Of a DNA stretch of 64,000 nucleotides, positions 61,140 through 64,000 are shown piece by piece. Below the pieces are notes generated by a model. It was given only the letters and a program-made list of their open reading frames with translations, searched no databases and was not told the origin of the DNA. How positions within the stretch are numbered: position 1 is the stretch's first letter; the number at the start of each line of letters is the position of its first letter. This stretch comes from Anoplopoma fimbria. Lineage: Eukaryota; Chordata; Actinopteri; Perciformes; Anoplopomatidae. The stretch spans positions 18,728,680 through 18,792,679 of the forward strand of contig NC_072472.1 of assembly GCF_027596085.1 (NCBI RefSeq), read 5' to 3'. A program made the translations under genes and the position numbers.

Positions 61140-61680
61140 GCTTCGGCTAATATCATGTAGTGTTAGCCGGTAGCACGGTGTGCAGCTTAGCCGAGCTGTA
61201 CGTGGGGTGATTTAGTTTTTTTAAGCTAGTGTAAGCCAAGTCAGTCAGCCGGGGGACAGGAGAGCGTATGTCGTGTTGACCAAGCAACTGAAGAAAGGAA
61301 ACGAGTGAAATGCCAGCGATGCAATGTGTCAGATGTCCTCTAGTTACAGCTATGCCCTTCACCAAGCACACAAAAACGAAAGAGTTAGCAAAACATGTCC
61401 GGGAGCTTATGTGGTGTACATTAAACATATTCACTTCGAACTAAAGATACAGCAAAATAAGAGCCTGACGTATGATATTTATCAGGATTTGGATGCAATT
61501 TATTCTCTACCTATGGACAGGACCATTGCCTGTAGCCTATGCTGCCGACTGGTGTACTTCAAAATAAAAGCTTCCGGAAGCGACCTTCACTGTTGGCTCC
61601 CTGTACAGCAGACTAGTAACAGCTAGTGACTGCAGCTTTTTCTAATGCTACTGCACGTCACTTCTTCATCACGGCCACCA
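61140..61680. other. CpG-richer tract, possible promoter or decayed repeat
   Basis: The tract is GC-richer than its neighbours and contains GTTAGCCGGTAGCACGG and CAAAATAAAAGCTTCCGGAA. The second string resembles sequence I associate with widespread fish elements and 5' regions. A 100-residue frame at 61324-61626 has no recognisable family. The nature of the tract is unresolved. Confidence 0.2.
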
Positions 61681-64000
61681 TTAGCCTGCTGATAATAGGC
61701 TAGTGGTGGAATGAACCAGCACTGCTCCTTTGTTCTGCATGCAAGGAAATGTTTGGATGATAATTATTACTGAATTATTTAACGTTAATATAGCCTACAT
61801 TATGAGCCACGAAAGAGGTTTAATAATTTTGCAAAATCCTGTATGCACATGTTGCTGGTATACACCATTAAATTGGAGATAATGTGAATGCTTCGTAGAT
61901 TTCAATACATTAGTTTCATTGTTTTAACATCTTCAAACACACATGGTTCTTCATGCTCTTTGAGAGAGGGGATTATAGTTTTATCAGCAGATAAATGGGA
62001 CTAAATACCACTTGTGTGCAGGCATGTGTTTTATACCTAAAGTGGTAGGCCTATGAGAGTGTTGGATGGAGGCAGGATTTGAAGGTCAGCCTCTGCAGAA
62101 GCAGTACTGTCTGAAGTGACTGTACAAATGTAGAAATATGCCCTTCTATGGCTCCAGGTCCCGTGTATTTTTTAACACACAAGTGGTTAGTGTAAATTAA
62201 AGCAAGAGGTCTACCTTTGTATTGATAATAAATTTATGCTTATTGATACAGGTCAGATAAGGTCCCAGAATTGCAGTCAAAATTGCATCTGCCCATTGTT
62301 GCACACCCACAAAACACGTGAAGCACACACAAAAGTACAAGTTGTCATAGGTACTGTTTTTTCCAATATACATATATTTCATGATGTTCATCAATATAAT
62401 AAGACATTGATAGATTTACACTACAATTATTTTATGTACTTTAGTTTTTCATTCAGTCTCCTTTTCTTTACGTTGAGTCAACCCTCTTAAATTTCTAATC
62501 CCATACCAAATGACAGCACAATAAATCTATCAATAAATAAGAGCAAAGAAAAAGAAAAGAAAGTGAGATAATACTGAGCACATTGCCCATGATCCTCCAG
62601 TCCTGTCCCTCCTGTAAGGCCAGATGACCAGGGGCAATATGGGCCTTCATCCCTGAAACCCCAGTCCCAAAGAGAAATCAAAATCTTTCCTCAAAAATAA
62701 ACTGATTTGAACAAAAAATATATCTTGTAGAAACAAACGGCAATCTGATGTAAACTGTAGAATCATTCTAAGCATTCTGGACAATTGAAGGTAAAAATAC
62801 TTTTTTTCCCATTAACTTCCCACTTTCTTTACCTTTACCCATCAGTGCTTACATACAAACAATTCAGTGACATCTGGAGTTATTACTAAATTGATGCAAA
62901 AGAAAAGCACAATATTTGGTTCAAAAATAAAACATACATTAAGTAGAATATTGTACTATTATAGCCATCCAGTGAACATTCAGAGACTCAAAAGGTTCCC
63001 TCCTATTGCTGCATTCATCCCATTTGGGGGTGACGGTAAACGTTGGGGAACATTTCCTGCCCTGTACATATACACGACCCTTTGTTGAAAGATTTGATCT
63101 TCTGTTTGTCTCTTTCCTGCTGCTTATTTCCTTCCAAGTTTGAACCACAAGTTTACAAGTTATATTTCGAACCTGGAAGAGGTTCTGAACACTTTTTCCT
63201 TGATGGCAACTTGCATTTTGGATCACCCCCAAATGACCTGAACACAGCGTTTAAATTGAGATCACTGAACAATTCAGTGGTTGACATAAGACAATATTCT
63301 CCAACGAATCATGTTCCCATCCCATCAAAATGAATGTATCACAACAGAAAAAAGTGCCACGGTGTTAAAATATATACGCACTTTTTTTCATACACACAGT
63401 AAAGCAACGGAGAAAAGAGAGCACTCACTTCATTTACACCATTGGGACCAAATTGGTTGAGCACTCACAACAAATTTATGGATTACAGATTTATGGATAA
63501 CACAGAAGTCCTACCCCAATCAGCAGTGTTATTTCACTTCAGCCCACTGTGTGGTTAACTCCTGAAGGATGGCTAAAAGGACCACATTTGTAACCCTATA
63601 ATGATTTTCTATTGCCAAAAACCCAATTTTATACTTTGCTCATATAGTTTTGTCCTCATATATATTTTGGTAAATTGCTAATACCATAAACCTGAGGATA
63701 TAGGACCCCCTACCCCCCAAAAACACCCCCATATTACAACACCAAACAATGCAGATTTTTTATAATGTTTTTCTAGGTTATTTTTGATAGCATATAGATA
63801 GTTTATATGTCTTTTCATTTTAAAACTTGGCAGCACTATGGAGACATAAAAGAAGAGTTGTGCTATTATTAGTTATAGGATCATGTGTCTTAAAACTTGT
63901 TTCAGATTAAAGAGGCCCTTCTGAACTACATCTGCCTGGTGGGGCAGGCTGTATTTGAGATTTGAAGCATGCGGCCCTCATGTTTTGGTTTAACTTGCAT

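Larger units (their letters stand above)
58346..64000. other. No gene recognised
   Basis: No frame in this 5.6 kb shows a known family or a consistent exon chain. It holds a fragment of a dispersed fish repeat at 60973 and a short CpG-richer tract at about 61140-61680. The remainder is AT-rich and unremarkable. A gene starting beyond 64 kb cannot be excluded. Confidence 0.55.

Noticed and set aside
61324..61626. 100-residue plus-strand frame in the CpG-richer tract
   Set aside because: No family is recognised, and the sequence around it looks like decayed repeat. It was kept only as part of an unresolved tract.

Overview
This is nuclear DNA of a ray-finned (teleost) fish. All recognisable genes are intron-containing vertebrate genes with consensus GT/AG splice sites. 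The DNA around them is AT-rich and full of microsatellites and repeat types typical of fish. I see no bacterial operons, phage, CRISPR arrays, rRNA or convincing tRNA genes. Most open frames here are chance or repeat translations. I rebuilt four real genes exon by exon from reading frame and splice phase.

Layout. (1) 1 to about 22.6 kb, + strand: the 3' part of msi2 (Musashi RNA-binding protein 2). It has a 60-residue cassette exon (7318-7497), an exon for the conserved C-terminal region (11448-11602), an exon with the last 13 residues and stop (15801-15871), and a separate 3' UTR exon from 16929. The RRM-coding exons lie upstream of the window. (2) About 22.6 to 33.9 kb: intergenic DNA with a 104-bp (GT)n tract, a dispersed fish repeat and possible regulatory blocks. 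(3) About 33.9 to 44.0 kb, - strand: complete nufip2 (four coding exons, about 640 residues) with a probable long 3' UTR. (4) 44.5-45.4 kb: a minisatellite array. (5) 47-50.3 kb, + strand: tmem88, two coding exons, 198 residues, ending in a PDZ ligand. (6) 50.5-54.05 kb: a larger array of the same minisatellite in the opposite orientation, interrupted by a tandem dimer of a roughly 300-bp element. (7) 54.2-58.1 kb, - strand: complete pcolce-family gene, nine coding exons, 481 residues, CUB-CUB-NTR. (8) 58.1-64 kb: no gene recognised; a fragment of a dispersed repeat and a short promoter-like tract.

The genes are functionally independent: translational control (msi2), an FMRP-associated RNA-binding protein (nufip2), a Wnt/Dishevelled modulator (tmem88) and a procollagen-processing enhancer (pcolce). 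I found no new multi-gene system. The most unusual structure is the pair of inverted minisatellite arrays on either side of tmem88. Similarity claims rest on remembered family sequences, since no search could be run.
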